Position numbers and translations under genes: made by a program. Of a stretch of 64,000 nt of DNA, positions 34,891 to 43,944 are shown piece by piece. Under the pieces are notes generated by a model, which did no database searches, was not told the origin of the DNA, and worked only from the letters and a program-made list of their open reading frames with translations. The first letter of the stretch is position 1; the number at the start of each line of letters is the position of its first letter. The stretch is from NCBI GenBank assembly GCA_017745075.1, contig JAGIAD010000029.1, forward strand, positions 62,001-126,000, written 5' to 3'. Source of the stretch: Sphingobacteriaceae bacterium. Its GTDB lineage: Bacteria > Bacteroidota > Bacteroidia > Sphingobacteriales > Sphingobacteriaceae.

Positions 34891-35604
34891 ATGGATGGCA
34901 AACTATTTCTCGTACCTACACCAATAGGCAACCTGGAGGATATGACCTTCAGGGCAATCCGGATATTAAAAGAGTGCGATTTGATTTTGGCAGAAGATAC
35001 GCGTACAAGTGCACCCATGCTCAAACATTTCGGCATTGATAAAAGGGTTTTTGCGCATCACCAGCATAACGAACATAAGGCCACTTCGGAAATTATCAGG
35101 TTTTTAAACGAAGGACAGCAAATTGCCCTGATTTCAGATGCAGGCACGCCAGCCATTTCCGATCCGGGTTTTTTTCTTGTGCGCGAAGCCATTAAAAACA
35201 ATATTGCTGTTGAATGTCTGCCAGGCGCAACTGCTTTTGTCCCCGCTTTGGTAAACTCGGGCCTACCTGCCGATTCATTTTGCTTCGAAGGTTTTTTACC
35301 CGTTAAAAAAGGCCGGCAAACCAAATTCAAAAAACTGGCCGAAGAAGAACGTACCATTATACTTTATGAAAGTCCGCACCGTTTATTAAAAACTCTGGAA
35401 GAGTTTGCTCAATATTTAGGTGCTGAGCGGCAGGCATCGGTAAGCAGGGAGCTGACCAAAATGTTTGAGGAAACTGTAAGGGGCACTTTGGCTGAAATAA
35501 AATCACATTTTGAAAACAATACTTTAAAAGGAGAATTTGTAATTTGCATAGCGGGTAAACCGGCAACAAAGAACAAAAACAAATATGATGATGCCGAAGA
35601 TTAG
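34891..35604 (+). CDS. rsmI: 16S rRNA (cytidine(1402)-2'-O)-methyltransferase
   Basis: 237 residues from the ATG at 34891; a TTG at 34882 would add three. RsmI methylates the ribose of C1402 in the decoding centre. The tetrapyrrole methylase fold is clear: LFLVPTPIGNLEDMTFRAI at the start, DLILAEDTRTSAPMLKHFGI, LISDAGTPAISDPGF, LPGATAFVPALVNSGLPAD, and ILYESPHRLLKTLEEF. The length is on the short side; the C-terminal extension of the E. coli enzyme is absent. The start lies 14 bp after the hairpin element. Confidence 0.96.
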   Translation: MDGKLFLVPTPIGNLEDMTFRAIRILKECDLILAEDTRTSAPMLKHFGIDKRVFAHHQHNEHKATSEIIRFLNEGQQIALISDAGTPAISDPGFFLVREAIKNNIAVECLPGATAFVPALVNSGLPADSFCFEGFLPVKKGRQTKFKKLAEEERTIILYESPHRLLKTLEEFAQYLGAERQASVSRELTKMFEETVRGTLAEIKSHFENNTLKGEFVICIAGKPATKNKNKYDDAED

Positions 35605-35643
35605 CATCTGAACATAAACCACACATCAATTTTAAAAAATATT

Positions 35644-36285
35644 ATGATTAGTATAGATAGATTTTTAAGTGACGAGCAAGACCCTAAAGCGGTTGAAAAG
35701 GTGATTGGAAAATTAAACGATCTTTTAACCAACGGAGAAGAAATTTTATATCTGGCCGTACAGAAAAAACCTGCCGTAAACTTACTACCTGATAGTATCG
35801 CGATTTCTAACAAAAGGATTTTTTACTGCGAGCCAGGCAATCTGGGTTTAACCATGAACTTTAAAGACATTTCGTGGAAAAGCATTAAAGAAGTTTCGTT
35901 TAAAGAAGAGTTTTTTGGTTCTAAATTTATCTGTGTACCACAGCATGGCGAAAATATCGTAACCGAATTTATTCCAAAGGTACAGGCCCGCAAATTGCAC
36001 CAGGCTGCAAACCAGCAGCTTGAAGAATATAAAGAAATGTTGCGTCAGCAAAAGCTGGAAGAAAACAGGGCAACTGCCTCTCCTATCAGTTTTAATGCAC
36101 AACCTGTTGCCGAAATTCCCGTACCGGAACCAGAGCAACCAGTGATCCAGATTGCCGAAGTAGTAGAAGAAGCCGAAGATGAAACAACTTTGAAGCTACG
36201 CAAGCTAAAAACTTTGTACGATAAACACCTGATTACCCAGGAAGAATACGAAGCCAAAAAAGCAAATATTTTGGATAGTTTGTAA
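35644..36285 (+). CDS. PH domain (bPH-like) plus SHOCT protein
   Basis: 213 residues, no signal peptide. Residues 20-125 form a bacterial PH-like domain (EEILYLAVQKKPAVNLLPDSIAISNKRIFYCEPG, FKDISWKSIKEVSFKEEFFGSKF), then a Pro/Glu-rich linker. The C-terminal 30 residues are a SHOCT helix motif: LRKLKTLYDKHLITQEEYEAKKANIL. SHOCT is an oligomerisation motif found at the ends of many small proteins. Function not known. It is 39 bp after rsmI, same strand, maybe co-transcribed. Confidence 0.88.
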   Translation: MISIDRFLSDEQDPKAVEKVIGKLNDLLTNGEEILYLAVQKKPAVNLLPDSIAISNKRIFYCEPGNLGLTMNFKDISWKSIKEVSFKEEFFGSKFICVPQHGENIVTEFIPKVQARKLHQAANQQLEEYKEMLRQQKLEENRATASPISFNAQPVAEIPVPEPEQPVIQIAEVVEEAEDETTLKLRKLKTLYDKHLITQEEYEAKKANILDSL

Positions 36286-36312
36286 AAAACAGATCCATTT
36301 GCATTGTCACGT

Positions 36313-36487
36313 TGAGCCTGTCGAAACGACTAATTAGAACTTGTTAATCCTTCAACAGGCTACCATTTACAGATCCTATAGAAGAATCGTCATTCGACTG
36401 GAGCGTGCCGATTTTTCATCGGTAGCGAAATGGAGAAATCTATAGAGACAGATTTCTCGACTGCGTTGCACTCCGCTCGAAATGACG
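36313..36487 (+). repeat. MITE-like element with preceding inverted arm, copy 2
   Basis: The core is 36388-36487, with ends CGTCATTCGA and TCGAAATGACG. Its interior GCCGATTTTTCATCGGTAGC and GCGAAATGGAGAAATCTATAGAGACAG is nearly the exact reverse complement of 54940-55000. The preceding part (about 36313-36360, GAGCCTGTCGAA with CTTCAACAGGCT) corresponds to the inverted repeat next to copy 1. No coding potential. Confidence 0.75.
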
Positions 36488-36571
36488 ACCCATGAGAGGA
36501 CTGTCAATCATATTGATTTTTATATAATAAATTATCCCTCAAGATGACAATATTGCGCCAGCACTTAAATA

Positions 36572-38200
36572 ATGAATAAGAAACAAACCTACCTACTCGC
36601 CCTCTTAAGTGCATTTTTACTGTGGATAGCCTGGCCGCCTATGCCATTTACTACGCCCTTATTATTAATCGGGCTGGTGCCCCTGCTTATCGCCATAGAA
36701 AATATTGCTGGCAGTAATATCAAAAAAGCAGGCAAAAGAATTTTCCTTACCGCAGGTTTAACTTTCTTAACCTGGAATACAGCCGCTATTTACTGGGTTT
36801 ACAATGCCATAAGCGCTTACAATAATCCCATTGTGGCTATTCCGGTATCATTAATCCCCTATGGCCTGGGTGCGCTTTTAATGACTTTTTCGGTTTGGTT
36901 GTATTACCGCCTGGGCAGATATGTGAATAAAACTGTGGCTTACATTGGCTTGATTTCCTTTTACATTGCACTTGAATATTTACAGCAAACCTGGGATCTG
37001 GCTTTCCCCTGGATGACTTTAGGCAACGGATTGGCAGGCATGCACCAACTGGCGCAGTGGTATGATCATACCGGGGTTTACGGAGGATCGTTATGGATTT
37101 TAACCAGCAATATCCTTGCCTTTGAGGCTTACAAAAAACTAAAAACACAAAATGGCTATTTAAGGTACCGGACACTTGGAATATGGGCACTGGTGGTTAT
37201 TATTCCGGTGGCCATATCTTTAACAAAATACTTTACAGCTGAACAAAAAGGCACGCCAAGCAATGTCGTAGTGGTTCAACCGAATATTGATCCTTATCAA
37301 AAACTGGAAAATATTCCGCCTGCAGAGCAAATCAGAATTTTAACCCATCTTTCTGATTCGATCGGACAACCCAATACCGAGTATTTTATCTGGCCTGAAA
37401 CAGCCATCCCTAATTATGCGGATGAAGATAGGATCAGGAGCAATAATGATTTCATTACCCTTCAAAGCTTTTTATCAAAATACAAAAATGGCACTTTAAT
37501 TACAGGTATAGAAAGCATTAAAATTTATCAGGATAAAAAAACAATAACCTCAAAATTTGATAATCAGCAGGGCGTTTACTTTGATAATTTCAATACTGCC
37601 ATGCAAGTAGAAAATTCGGCAAACGTTCAGTTTTATCATAAATCCAAATTGGTTCCAGGTGTAGAAAAAATGCCTTTTCCAAAGGTATTTTCATTTTTAG
37701 ATGGTGTTTTTGCGCAATTGGGCGGAACAGTTGGTGGCTGGGGCTGGCAGGATAAACCTAGTGTTTTATATGCACAAAGTGGCATAGGTGCCGCACCTGT
37801 TGTTTGCTACGAAAGCCTCTGGGGCGATTGGATTGGCCAACAGGTAAAAGATGGCGCGCAGTTTATCGCTGTAATTACCAATGATGGCTGGTGGGGAAAT
37901 ACCTCAGGTAAAGATCAACATGAAATGTATGCTAAACTCCGGGCCATTGAAACACATCGCGATGTGGCGCGCTCGGCCAATACCGGTATTTCGTGCTTCA
38001 TTAATCAGCGTGGCGATGTTACCCAAAGCACGAAATGGTGGACAAGAACAGCCATTAAAGCAAACATTAACCTGAACGACGAAATAACCTTTTATACCAA
38101 AAGCGGTGACATTATTGCAAAAATCCTGAGCCTTTTAGCTCTTCTTTTAGCTTTGATTATTCCATATAGAAAATGGATCAGAAAACCACGCCATGCTTAA
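36572..38200 (+). CDS. lnt: apolipoprotein N-acyltransferase
   Basis: 542 residues. It adds the third acyl chain to lipoproteins at the inner membrane. Several N-terminal membrane segments (6-45, 58-78, 88-110, 122-140, 200-218) are followed by a periplasmic nitrilase-type domain. Catalytic triad candidates: Glu276 in WPETAIPNY, Lys357 in YHKSKLVPGVE, and Cys412 in VVCYESLWGDW. A C-terminal membrane segment (IIAKILSLLALLLALII) ends the protein. The dinB-like gene overlaps its end by 8 bp and lspA follows, so two lipoprotein-maturation enzymes are in one unit. Confidence 0.96.
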   Translation: MNKKQTYLLALLSAFLLWIAWPPMPFTTPLLLIGLVPLLIAIENIAGSNIKKAGKRIFLTAGLTFLTWNTAAIYWVYNAISAYNNPIVAIPVSLIPYGLGALLMTFSVWLYYRLGRYVNKTVAYIGLISFYIALEYLQQTWDLAFPWMTLGNGLAGMHQLAQWYDHTGVYGGSLWILTSNILAFEAYKKLKTQNGYLRYRTLGIWALVVIIPVAISLTKYFTAEQKGTPSNVVVVQPNIDPYQKLENIPPAEQIRILTHLSDSIGQPNTEYFIWPETAIPNYADEDRIRSNNDFITLQSFLSKYKNGTLITGIESIKIYQDKKTITSKFDNQQGVYFDNFNTAMQVENSANVQFYHKSKLVPGVEKMPFPKVFSFLDGVFAQLGGTVGGWGWQDKPSVLYAQSGIGAAPVVCYESLWGDWIGQQVKDGAQFIAVITNDGWWGNTSGKDQHEMYAKLRAIETHRDVARSANTGISCFINQRGDVTQSTKWWTRTAIKANINLNDEITFYTKSGDIIAKILSLLALLLALIIPYRKWIRKPRHA

Positions 38201-38654
38201 ACAACAATACGAATACGCTTTATCTTCAAGAAATACCCTTTTAACTTACCTTGGAACCATTTCCGAACAGGATTTTGTAACCGATAACAGTTCATTTGGT
38301 CGTGGATCCATCAGAAATTTGCTGGTGCATATCTGCCAAACCTATTGTGCCTGGATAGGCGAAAGGGCATTAGGCATTAAACAGGATTTTTTACCTTTCG
38401 AAAATTACCAGACCTTAAGCGATTGCCAAAGTTATTTTGCCAGGGTAGATGAGTATATCGGCTTATTTACCGAAAAATTTAAAGGAAATGAGCTGTTGCA
38501 AATTGAACTGCTAAGAAATGGGGAATCTTTAATTGTAAATCCTTTAAAGCTATTTACCCATGTGATTACGCACGAATTTCATCACAAAGGGCAAATCATG
38601 TCGTTAAGCAGGCACTTAGGTTATAATCCGGTTGATGCCGATATTATCAGATAA
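38193..38654 (+). CDS. DinB family protein
   Basis: 153 residues, four-helix-bundle DinB fold. Metal triad candidates: His in LLVHICQTYCAW (about 47), and two in HVITHEFHHKGQIMSL near the C terminus. DinB superfamily members include thiol transferases and metal-dependent enzymes; no substrate is assigned. It overlaps lnt by 8 bp and is 6 bp before lspA. A second DinB-like protein in the window (26595-27050) belongs to the DUF1572-like branch and is only distantly alike. Confidence 0.9.
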   Translation: MLKQQYEYALSSRNTLLTYLGTISEQDFVTDNSSFGRGSIRNLLVHICQTYCAWIGERALGIKQDFLPFENYQTLSDCQSYFARVDEYIGLFTEKFKGNELLQIELLRNGESLIVNPLKLFTHVITHEFHHKGQIMSLSRHLGYNPVDADIIR

Positions 38655-38660
38655 AAAATT

Positions 38661-39173
38661 ATGCAAAAAATAAAAACCCTGCGCTGGTCCGTGGTGCTGT
38701 TATTATTAACCTTAAATTTTGGCTGCGACCAGATATCCAAAAAAATCGTTCGCGCCAACATCAGCGATTACGAACACATCAGCATCATTAAAAACTACTT
38801 TACCTTAACTAAAGTAGAAAATACAGGTGCATTTTTAAGCTTAGGCGATGAAATGCCCTACATTTTCAGATTAGTTATTTTAACAGGGCTGCCCCTGTTA
38901 TTTTTGGGCTATGGCTTATATTTCCTGTTTGCCAAACGTCATTTACCAATAACGATGCAAATTGCTTTGTGTTTTCTGATAGGTGGTGGTATAGGCAACC
39001 TATATGACCGGATTGTACATGGATCAGTTACCGACTTTATGCACATGGATTTTTACCTCTTCCAAACCGGTGTTTTTAATTTTGCTGATATTTCAATTAT
39101 GATTGGAGTCGGAATTTTGCTCATCCAGTCCTTTAAAAATAAAAACAAAGCAGTTCAGCAAGAAATAGATTAG
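38661..39173 (+). CDS. lspA: lipoprotein signal peptidase (signal peptidase II)
   Basis: 170 residues with four membrane segments. It cleaves the signal peptide of prolipoproteins before the modified Cys. Conserved boxes: Asp23 in CDQISKKIVRANI, VENTGAFLSLGD with Asn54, NLYDRIVHGSVTDFM with catalytic Asp125, and FNFADISI with catalytic Asp143. It is 6 bp after the dinB-like gene. With lnt it makes a maturation group for the many lipoproteins in this window. Start at 38661 gives the expected length. Confidence 0.97.
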   Translation: MQKIKTLRWSVVLLLLTLNFGCDQISKKIVRANISDYEHISIIKNYFTLTKVENTGAFLSLGDEMPYIFRLVILTGLPLLFLGYGLYFLFAKRHLPITMQIALCFLIGGGIGNLYDRIVHGSVTDFMHMDFYLFQTGVFNFADISIMIGVGILLIQSFKNKNKAVQQEID

Positions 39174-39308
39174 GGAGCCAAAATCGCAATAGACTAATTA
39201 AAAATACAAAACTTATTATATAAAAATACATAATTGTATTTTTTATGTTATATTTATTGTATGTAATGTAAATTACAACCTATTACGATCTAACTAAAAA
39301 CCTAAACT

Positions 39309-40058
39309 ATGAAAGCCTTATTTAAAAAAGTTGCGTTGATCGCGTTGCTATCAGCAGTCATTATTTCGTGTAAGAAAAAAAATGACGCCCCGGCCGAGCC
39401 TGAAATTCAGACTTCCCAAAATCAAAAAGTTCTTGCCTATATCAAAAATCTTGGATTTACAGAGGCGCAGATTGTAGAAAGCGGCGACAATTATGTTGTT
39501 GATGGTGATATTGTATTCAGCAAGAAAATGGAAATCCCGACAGATTATGGAAAAGCGATAACAGAACAATATTACAATGGTTACATTGTAACAAATAGTA
39601 CCAACATCCGTGTTAAGGTAGATCCTTCCATTACCAGCATGGCCAGCGAAATCAATTCTGCGATTAATCAATGGAATACGGTTCCAAATTCAAAACTGAA
39701 ATTTGTGATCACAACCGGCACTGTATATGATATCCTGATTAAAGTGGATAATACCATTGGAAGTTCAACCTGTGGACAAGCCTATTTATCAACATCAAAC
39801 GGTAAAGCGGGTAATACCATCTGGATCAATCAAGCCCTTATCCAAAACAATTCTTTTGCACAGCGTACAAGAACCATTACCCATGAATTTGGCCATACCA
39901 TTTCATTTAAACACACCAATCAATCTACAACAATCAATGTTCCTGGTGTTGGCGGAACAGATGCGCTATCACTAATGAACGGCGGCCAATGCGGAAGTGG
40001 CGCCACTGTTTTATCGGCAAAAGATAAACAAGCTACCGCAGTATTGTACCCTTTATAA
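39309..40058 (+). CDS. M57-like metzincin lipoprotein (HEFGH metallopeptidase)
   Basis: 249 residues. Lipoprotein signal ending AVIISC with Cys21. A first segment (NQKVLAYIKNLGFTEAQIVESGDNYVVDGDIVFSK) is typical of the dual-action HEIGH/M57 group. The zinc site is His192-Glu-x-x-His196 with a third ligand His202 (HEFGHTISFKH), so the spacing matches metzincins, although Gly of the usual HExxHxxGxxH is replaced by Ser. A Met-turn-like SLMNGG follows (Met222 region). It is surface-exposed or periplasmic by inference. A terminator is 40 bp downstream. Confidence 0.88.
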   Translation: MKALFKKVALIALLSAVIISCKKKNDAPAEPEIQTSQNQKVLAYIKNLGFTEAQIVESGDNYVVDGDIVFSKKMEIPTDYGKAITEQYYNGYIVTNSTNIRVKVDPSITSMASEINSAINQWNTVPNSKLKFVITTGTVYDILIKVDNTIGSSTCGQAYLSTSNGKAGNTIWINQALIQNNSFAQRTRTITHEFGHTISFKHTNQSTTINVPGVGGTDALSLMNGGQCGSGATVLSAKDKQATAVLYPL

Positions 40059-40098
40059 TTAAAAATCAGATAAAATAACCTAAAAGATCGTAATAAAA

Positions 40099-40133
40099 GA
40101 GAAGCTGTTTCCTTGAAGCAGCTTCTTTTTTTT
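40099..40133 (+). terminator. Rho-independent terminator of the M57-like gene
   Basis: AGAAGCTG and CAGCTTCT pair around a 10-nt loop, followed by eight T. Confidence 0.92.
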
Positions 40134-40256
40134 AAAACCGCTTTAAATAGGATTTTTGAGATCTTTAATACGAAGATTTCTTAACAAAGAATTGTCACCT
40201 TTAAACAAACATATTTTTATCTTTAGGTGTTAAACAATTAAAACAAAATTCTAATC

Positions 40257-40673
40257 ATGAAAAGAAATGCAACAGCCGTATGGCAAGGTTCTATCAAAGA
40301 AGGTAATGGCAAAATCACTACACAAAGCACTACTTTAAATAATACTCAATATTCTTTTAATTCACGCTTTGCAGAAGGTGTTGGTACCAATCCGGAGGAG
40401 TTAATTGCTGCTGCACATGCAGGTTGCTTTACCATGAAGTTATCTGCCAACCTAACCGAAGCAGGATTTACAGCCGATAAACTGGAAACTAAATGTGAAA
40501 TTAACCTTGATCCGTCAAAAGGTGAAATTGTAGAATCGCATTTAACTTTAACGGCTTCGGTACCTGGTTTAACGCAAGAAAAATTTGATGAACTGGTAGC
40601 AGATGCAGAGAAAAACTGTCCGATTTCTAAATTATTGAATACCACCATTACGGTTGATGCTACTTTAGCATAA
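40257..40673 (+). CDS. OsmC family protein
   Basis: 138 residues, OsmC/Ohr fold. The two conserved cysteines are Cys57 (AAHAGCFTMKL) and Cys121 (KNCPISKLL), the pair that reduces organic hydroperoxides in OsmC. The start MKRNATAVWQGSIKEGNGKI and FAEGVGTNPEELIAAAH are also typical. It should act in the cytosol. No regulator is adjacent; it lies alone between two terminator-bounded genes. Confidence 0.94.
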   Translation: MKRNATAVWQGSIKEGNGKITTQSTTLNNTQYSFNSRFAEGVGTNPEELIAAAHAGCFTMKLSANLTEAGFTADKLETKCEINLDPSKGEIVESHLTLTASVPGLTQEKFDELVADAEKNCPISKLLNTTITVDATLA

Positions 40674-40791
40674 GAAAAGCCATTAACATATGAAACGTCG
40701 TTTGGATGCAACATGCAACCAGATGACGTTTTTTTTCATTAAAGCTTGGCGCTTAGCTAAAAATATATACCTTAGTAGAAACGCAAACTCG

Positions 40792-41481
40792 ATGAACAGA
40801 TTATTCTTGTTAATTGGTACCTTCTTAGCCTTAAACAGCTGCAAAAGCACTGACACTAAAAAAGAGCAGATTGTAATTACCAGTTCAAAAACGAACATAG
40901 ACAACATTGACTTTAACAAACCGATTACTCAAAAGGAACTGTTTATTATAGCAAACACGAGTAAAAACAAAAAAGTTAAAGCATTAGCTATTAGCCACAT
41001 AAAAGATGAAGACAAGCTGTTTCATCTGGCCAATTTTGATGGAGATTCACTGGTACGAAAACTTGCTGTCAACAAACTCAATAACCAGGCAAACCTATTC
41101 CATCTCGCTAGTTTTAGTAAGGATTCAATCGTAAGGCAAATTGCCATTGACAAAATGACTAATCAGGCCAATCTCTTCCATATTGCTAGTTTTAGTGACG
41201 ATATGTTGGCTAGAAAAGTAGCCACGGCTAAAATAACCAATCAGGCAAATCTATTTCATATCGCATCTTTTGATGATGACGCCACAATAAGAAAACTTGC
41301 AACAAGCAAATTAACGAACGAAGCAAATCTATTCCACATTGCATCTTTCGATAATGATGCTGCTGTAAGAAAGATTGCAGTGGGAAGAATGAGCAATGAA
41401 GCAAATCTAAATCACATTATCTCCTTTGATGATGATAATGATGTTAAGTTACTTGCAGAAAACCGGCTTCAGCATAATTAA
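40792..41481 (+). CDS. lipoprotein of seven 26-residue HEAT-like repeats
   Basis: 229 residues from the ATG at 40792 (MNRLFLLIGTFLALNSC, Cys17 as lipid site); an upstream in-frame ATG at 40690 would bury the signal peptide. From residue 49 to the end the protein is seven units of 26 residues (49, 75, 101, 127, 153, 179, 205). The pattern is xLFHIASFDDDxxxRKLA, then KLTNEA. Leu/Phe/His/Ile at 2-5, an Arg-Lys/Ala block and a final Asn-Glu/Gln-Ala are conserved. This should form an alpha solenoid at the periplasmic or cell surface. I do not recognise a named family; a binding role is only inferred. Confidence 0.82.
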   Translation: MNRLFLLIGTFLALNSCKSTDTKKEQIVITSSKTNIDNIDFNKPITQKELFIIANTSKNKKVKALAISHIKDEDKLFHLANFDGDSLVRKLAVNKLNNQANLFHLASFSKDSIVRQIAIDKMTNQANLFHIASFSDDMLARKVATAKITNQANLFHIASFDDDATIRKLATSKLTNEANLFHIASFDNDAAVRKIAVGRMSNEANLNHIISFDDDNDVKLLAENRLQHN

Positions 41482-41551
41482 ACAGGTGCCTATTCAACAG
41501 TCACAACAAGTTAACATTCCAACAATTTAAACTTTAAAACCTTTCAACCTT

Positions 41552-43192
41552 CTAGGCCATATACTTTCCTACAATTGGCATTCTTCTTCCCATACCAAAT
41601 GCTTTAGGCGATACCCTTAAAATAGGAGGTGTCTGGTAACGCTTAAATTCAGCAATATTAACCATCTTTAATATGCGCAGTACCAAAGCTTCGTCAAAGC
41701 CCTGAGCAATTATTGCTTTAGAGCCTTGTTTCTTTTCGATATGCTGGTACAATATTTTGTCGAGGATTTCATATTCAGGCAAAGAATCAGAATCTTTCTG
41801 ATCAGGCCTCAATTCTGCCGAAGGTGGTTTAACAATGGTATTAACAGGAATAATTTCCCTTTCCTTATTGATGTACCTGGCCAGCTCAAAAACCTGCATT
41901 TTATATACATCCCCAATTACGCCGATTGCACCACACATATCGCCATATAAAGTACCATAACCTACCGCACATTCGCTTTTGTTTGAGGTATTCAGTAAAA
42001 TATAACCAAATTTATTGCTCATGGCCATGTTAATAATCCCCCTGATCCGGGCCTGAATGTTTTCTTCGGCAAGATTAAATGGCAAACCTTTAAAAGCTGG
42101 CGCCAAAATATGGTCAAAAGCGTCGGCAACTTCTTTAATCGGCACAATTTCGTGCATACAGCCAATATTATTTACCAGGTCTAAAGCATCCTGAACGGAA
42201 TGGTCTGAAGAAAATTTTGAAGGCATTAAAACAGCCATTACATTTTCTGGTCCTAAAGCACGACAAGCCAGGGCACAAACCACAGCAGAATCAATTCCGC
42301 CAGACAAGCCTAAAACCGCTTTACTGAAACCTGATTTTCTGAAATAATCTTTAATACCTAATATCAGGGCATCATGAATCTGCTCAATATCCGTTAATCT
42401 TTCAGCTTTTGGGTATTTATTATGTACACTTTCAATCTCTTCTAAATCAAAAACCTGAAGATCTTCTTTAAAGTACTTCATTTCCGCCTTCATTTCTCCA
42501 TCGGCATCAAAAACCAATGAACCGCCATCGAAAATAATTTCCGTTTGCGCCCCCACCTGGTTTACGTAAAATACAGGCAAATGGTATTTTTTAGCATTAT
42601 CGGCCAATACCTGTATGCGCTCATCATCATGGGTATAAGAAAACGGAGAAGCAGCAATATTAATCATTACATCAGGCTGCTCTTTAATTAGCTCATCCAT
42701 TGGATTTGATACATACAATGGATTATCGTTAATATTCCACAAGTCTTCGCAAATGGTTAAGGCTATTTTTTTACCCCTAAAATCAATACAGCTAAATTGT
42801 GTGGCAGGTTCGAAATAACGGTATTCATCAAAAACGTCGTAAGTTGGCAGCAGTGCTTTTTTAACAACCACCTTAATTTTTCCTTCTTCTATAAAATATG
42901 CCGCATTAAACAGGTCTTTTCCCTGTAACACCTCATTTTTAATCGGCAGACCAACAATGCAGGCAATGCCTGTGCAGTGTTTGGCTATTTCGTGGGCAGC
43001 AGTTTCACACAATACGATAAACTCGTCAAACTCCAAAAAATCCCTTGGGGGATAACCACAGATAGCCAGTTCGGCAAAAACAACCAGATCAGCCCCTTTA
43101 TCTTTCGCCAGTTTGATATTTTCGATTATTTTCTGGGTATTAGCCTCAAAGTTTCCGATATGGTAATTAAGTTGTGCTAGTGCTATTTTCAT
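41552..43192 (-). CDS. nadE: glutamine-dependent NAD+ synthase
   Basis: 546 residues. Two domains: an N-terminal nitrilase-type glutaminase (about 1-260; MKIALAQLNYHIGNFEANTQKI, VFAELAICGYPPRD, LTICEDLWN with the Cys) and a C-terminal NAD synthetase ATP-pyrophosphatase domain (LGLSGGIDSAVVCALACRAL, the SGGxDS loop, and TSNKSECAVGYGTLYGDMCG). It uses glutamine ammonia to amidate NaAD. The gene is single on the minus strand. Its length fits the two-domain type, not the short ammonia-dependent one. Confidence 0.97.
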   Translation of the reverse strand: MKIALAQLNYHIGNFEANTQKIIENIKLAKDKGADLVVFAELAICGYPPRDFLEFDEFIVLCETAAHEIAKHCTGIACIVGLPIKNEVLQGKDLFNAAYFIEEGKIKVVVKKALLPTYDVFDEYRYFEPATQFSCIDFRGKKIALTICEDLWNINDNPLYVSNPMDELIKEQPDVMINIAASPFSYTHDDERIQVLADNAKKYHLPVFYVNQVGAQTEIIFDGGSLVFDADGEMKAEMKYFKEDLQVFDLEEIESVHNKYPKAERLTDIEQIHDALILGIKDYFRKSGFSKAVLGLSGGIDSAVVCALACRALGPENVMAVLMPSKFSSDHSVQDALDLVNNIGCMHEIVPIKEVADAFDHILAPAFKGLPFNLAEENIQARIRGIINMAMSNKFGYILLNTSNKSECAVGYGTLYGDMCGAIGVIGDVYKMQVFELARYINKEREIIPVNTIVKPPSAELRPDQKDSDSLPEYEILDKILYQHIEKKQGSKAIIAQGFDEALVLRILKMVNIAEFKRYQTPPILRVSPKAFGMGRRMPIVGKYMA

Positions 43193-43240
43193 ATTTATTG
43201 TGTCAAGCAGTGAGTATCGAGTATCAAGAGAATATCCGGA

Positions 43241-43915
43241 TTAAAAGAATACGCCAAAATTAAGTGCTAAATAATGATTTCTAACATCCCTGGCTTTATC
43301 GGTTACAATATTAGTGAAACCGTTATTAAAAGTTAAACCGGCCACGATGCTGGTATTTCCAGAAACATCGAACTCACCACCGCCACCAATAATTAAACCG
43401 GCGCGATAAAATTTAATATAGTCTGATACATTTAAATTATCGCCAACAACCGTCCCACCTGTTACAGCATCTTGTTTAGCACTGATATTGAACGAATTAG
43501 ACAAGCCAAACTGCCCATACCAACGTTTACCATCGGCTTTTATGGTTTTCAACTTTACTGTTAAGGGTAAATCTATATACTGCAACTTATATTTTAAATC
43601 GTAAGCTTTTGGTGCAGTACTGCCACTGTTTGCATAATAAGGCAATACATTGGCCTCGGTACTTTTACCGTTTATCGATGTAATGGTGAGCGCAGTTGCA
43701 AAACTATAATTAGGGGCAAAATTGAAATCGCCTATCAGTCCGTAAGAAAAGCCTAAAGCCACTCCATTGGTTTTTCCCTGTTCGGGTTTAATCCAGCCGA
43801 AAGTTGGCGTAGCGGTTAAACCTAGCCTAAAGCCATAATTGTTTAAAGAATAATTTTGCGCCCATACGCCAAAACTTAAGACAGATAAAATTAAAATGAT
43901 CGATATTCTTTTCAT
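43241..43915 (-). CDS. PorT-like outer membrane beta-barrel protein
   Basis: 224 residues from the ATG at 43915 (MKRISIILILSVLSFGVWAQ); a longer frame to 44002 is unlikely since it would cover the divergent promoter region. The strands NYGFRLGLTATPTFGWIKPEQ, LQYIDLPLTVKLKT, YGQFGLSNSFNISAKQD, RAGLIIGGGGEFDVSGNTSIVAGLTFNNGF and a terminal NFGVFF with Phe fit the PF13568-type barrel (PorT family). It is divergent from gldB with a 29-bp gap. Whether it helps the T9SS cannot be told; PorT-like proteins are numerous. Confidence 0.85.
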   Translation of the reverse strand: MKRISIILILSVLSFGVWAQNYSLNNYGFRLGLTATPTFGWIKPEQGKTNGVALGFSYGLIGDFNFAPNYSFATALTITSINGKSTEANVLPYYANSGSTAPKAYDLKYKLQYIDLPLTVKLKTIKADGKRWYGQFGLSNSFNISAKQDAVTGGTVVGDNLNVSDYIKFYRAGLIIGGGGEFDVSGNTSIVAGLTFNNGFTNIVTDKARDVRNHYLALNFGVFF

Positions 43916-43944
43916 GCTATGCGGTTTATATATATTTGTTCTAC

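Noticed and set aside
40792..41481. Regular 78-bp periodicity taken for a CRISPR-like or tandem DNA array
   Set aside because: The repeats keep one reading frame, vary at third positions, and encode one lipoprotein, so it is a protein repeat.
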